Shown here: positions 38,907 through 39,964 of the stretch, one piece after another
Layout: the number at the start of each line of letters is the position of its first letter
Position numbering within the stretch: the stretch's first letter is position 1
From: Diphasiastrum complanatum
Taxonomy: Eukaryota > Streptophyta > Lycopodiopsida > Lycopodiales > Lycopodiaceae
Reading direction: 5' to 3'
Length of the DNA: 39,964 nt
NCBI GenBank assembly: GCA_029204225.1
Contig: MU835323.1
Span: 1 to 39,964 of the forward strand
Translations under genes and position numbers: made by a program
Notes under the pieces: model-generated
Database searches by the model: none
What the model was told of the DNA's origin: nothing
Seen by the model: the letters and a program-made list of their open reading frames with translations, nothing else

Positions 38907-39964
38907 CTACAAAATTCAATGTTCCCCAAAGAATTAAACAACAAAGTCACCAATAGGAATTTTAACAAAGGCTATGAACAAACTAATCAATATAAGGGGC
39001 ATATATAGATAAGAAAGATGTTCTTGCTTTTACATGCTAGGTGGAAAACCTGACATACAAACAAACAAAACAAATTACAACATCATCTTTTCCAAAGCAA
39101 AAGAATAGAATTTTCTAAGTTTCAAAAAAAGAAACTGTGCTTCATGCGCCATGCATATGTACCACTAAGGCAGATTGGAACAACCTTTCGCACACTATGA
39201 GATTTGAAATGAACAATCTAGAATCTAGAACCTCCAAAATTTTATTAATTTGCTATTTAAGAAATAAATCAAGCTAAAACTTCATTTAATGAATTTTTTG
39301 GGCTGCACTTTTTCTAGAAAAAGGGAGAGTGAGGGGATGAGCTACAAGAGGCCAAAATTAGTGAGGGTGGTGTTTATGCATTTGCTTTTGAATAGGGAGG
39401 GTTTGAATATGCAAAGGCATGTGCAAAACTTTACTTGTTTGCCCTCTCCACGTTAGATAGGTATGTAGCACCTCAGGGGCTTACTGTATTCAAAAATATA
39501 GTTGTATGACCAACTTTGTATTTGCAAAAGGCATTGGTCTAATCACCATACTATCATCGAGGATTTTGAAGTTGGCACGATTGTGATTCAAGAGTTTTTC
39601 CATACATTGGGTGGCATGAAATCAAATGTGAGAAGGGTGTCATCTTTAGGAAGACACGAGCCCAAACTTTATAGAGTCTAACAATCTTTCCCTTAGTTTC
39701 CCTTCCCTGACACTCTCTCCCATATGAATTGAGCACAAATCACGATCCATCTACTAGGGACAAAATGTTGGCAACAATGTTTCAGACGTTGCTTGATATT
39801 GTTCAAATGAAACATTGACACATTGTGGTAGCATGAAAATATAATTTGAAAGGTGCCGTCTTGAATAAAGATCATTTTCATATAAAAGAGACTTGTTTGA
39901 CAGTATGTATCACAATTGCAGCCCGTGATGTAGACATGAGTTTTGGATCATTTTCGCAATGGAT
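38907..39964. other. Non-coding stretch at the right edge
   Basis: If the TIFY-like exon is real, this is upstream intron or promoter. Short minus frames (39554-39736 and 39693-39881) match nothing. Confidence 0.35.

Overview
The window reads as nuclear DNA from a land plant with a large, transposon-rich genome. Three observations support this: spliced host-type exons, hAT, Ty1-copia and Ty3-gypsy coding remnants primed from initiator tRNA-Met, and very long gene-free stretches. A gymnosperm or another large-genome seed plant would fit, but nothing here fixes the species. There are no rRNA genes, CRISPR arrays or bacterial-style operons, and I could support no tRNA gene.

Layout. 1-10 kb is a transposon graveyard: hAT transposase pieces (1-640, a 97%-like duplicate at 3401-3687, and three C-terminal exons at 5346-6032), a copia reverse transcriptase scrap, a gypsy integrase tail, gag scraps, a 24-25 bp minisatellite and long GA/GT microsatellites. 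10.5-16 kb is the most host-like part: a minus-strand exon of a purple acid phosphatase (10496-10702), and far upstream of it a TATA box (14841-14848) with bZIP-type ACGT motifs and a 54-58 bp tandem array. No other phosphatase exon was found, so the gene is either truncated or has an intron longer than 10 kb. 16.5-18.5 kb is the 5' end of a plus-strand gypsy element (LTR end, primer binding site, long leader, gag). 19.5-23.45 kb is a decayed minus-strand gag with up to seven zinc-knuckle-like motifs. At 23.45-25.9 kb, two AT-rich arrays built on the same TTTTTCGAGT-like motif lie in opposite orientation around a plus-strand gypsy integrase end. At 25.9-28.26 kb there is an unrecognised plus-strand coding remnant, interrupted by a clean solo LTR (26886-27539, target duplication actat) and broken by frameshifts. 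28677-33450 is a minus-strand copia-type element of the same LTR family. Its gag is frameshifted, its integrase is missing, and its reverse transcriptase is strongly altered but sits in an uninterrupted 636-codon frame. 33451-34238 is a gypsy reverse transcriptase remnant disrupted by that element. 34.2-40 kb is mostly non-coding with a possible LTR, a 210 bp tandem repeat and one candidate host exon resembling a TIFY (ZIM) domain (38450-38906, minus).

There is no shared pathway here. The history is one of nested insertion: gypsy and unknown coding DNA came first, the copia family inserted later, one of its copies recombined to a solo LTR, and microsatellites expanded. The points most worth following are the 636-codon altered copia frame, the unrecognised coding remnant with its solo LTR, the multi-knuckle gag, and the phosphatase exon with its repeat-rich upstream region.
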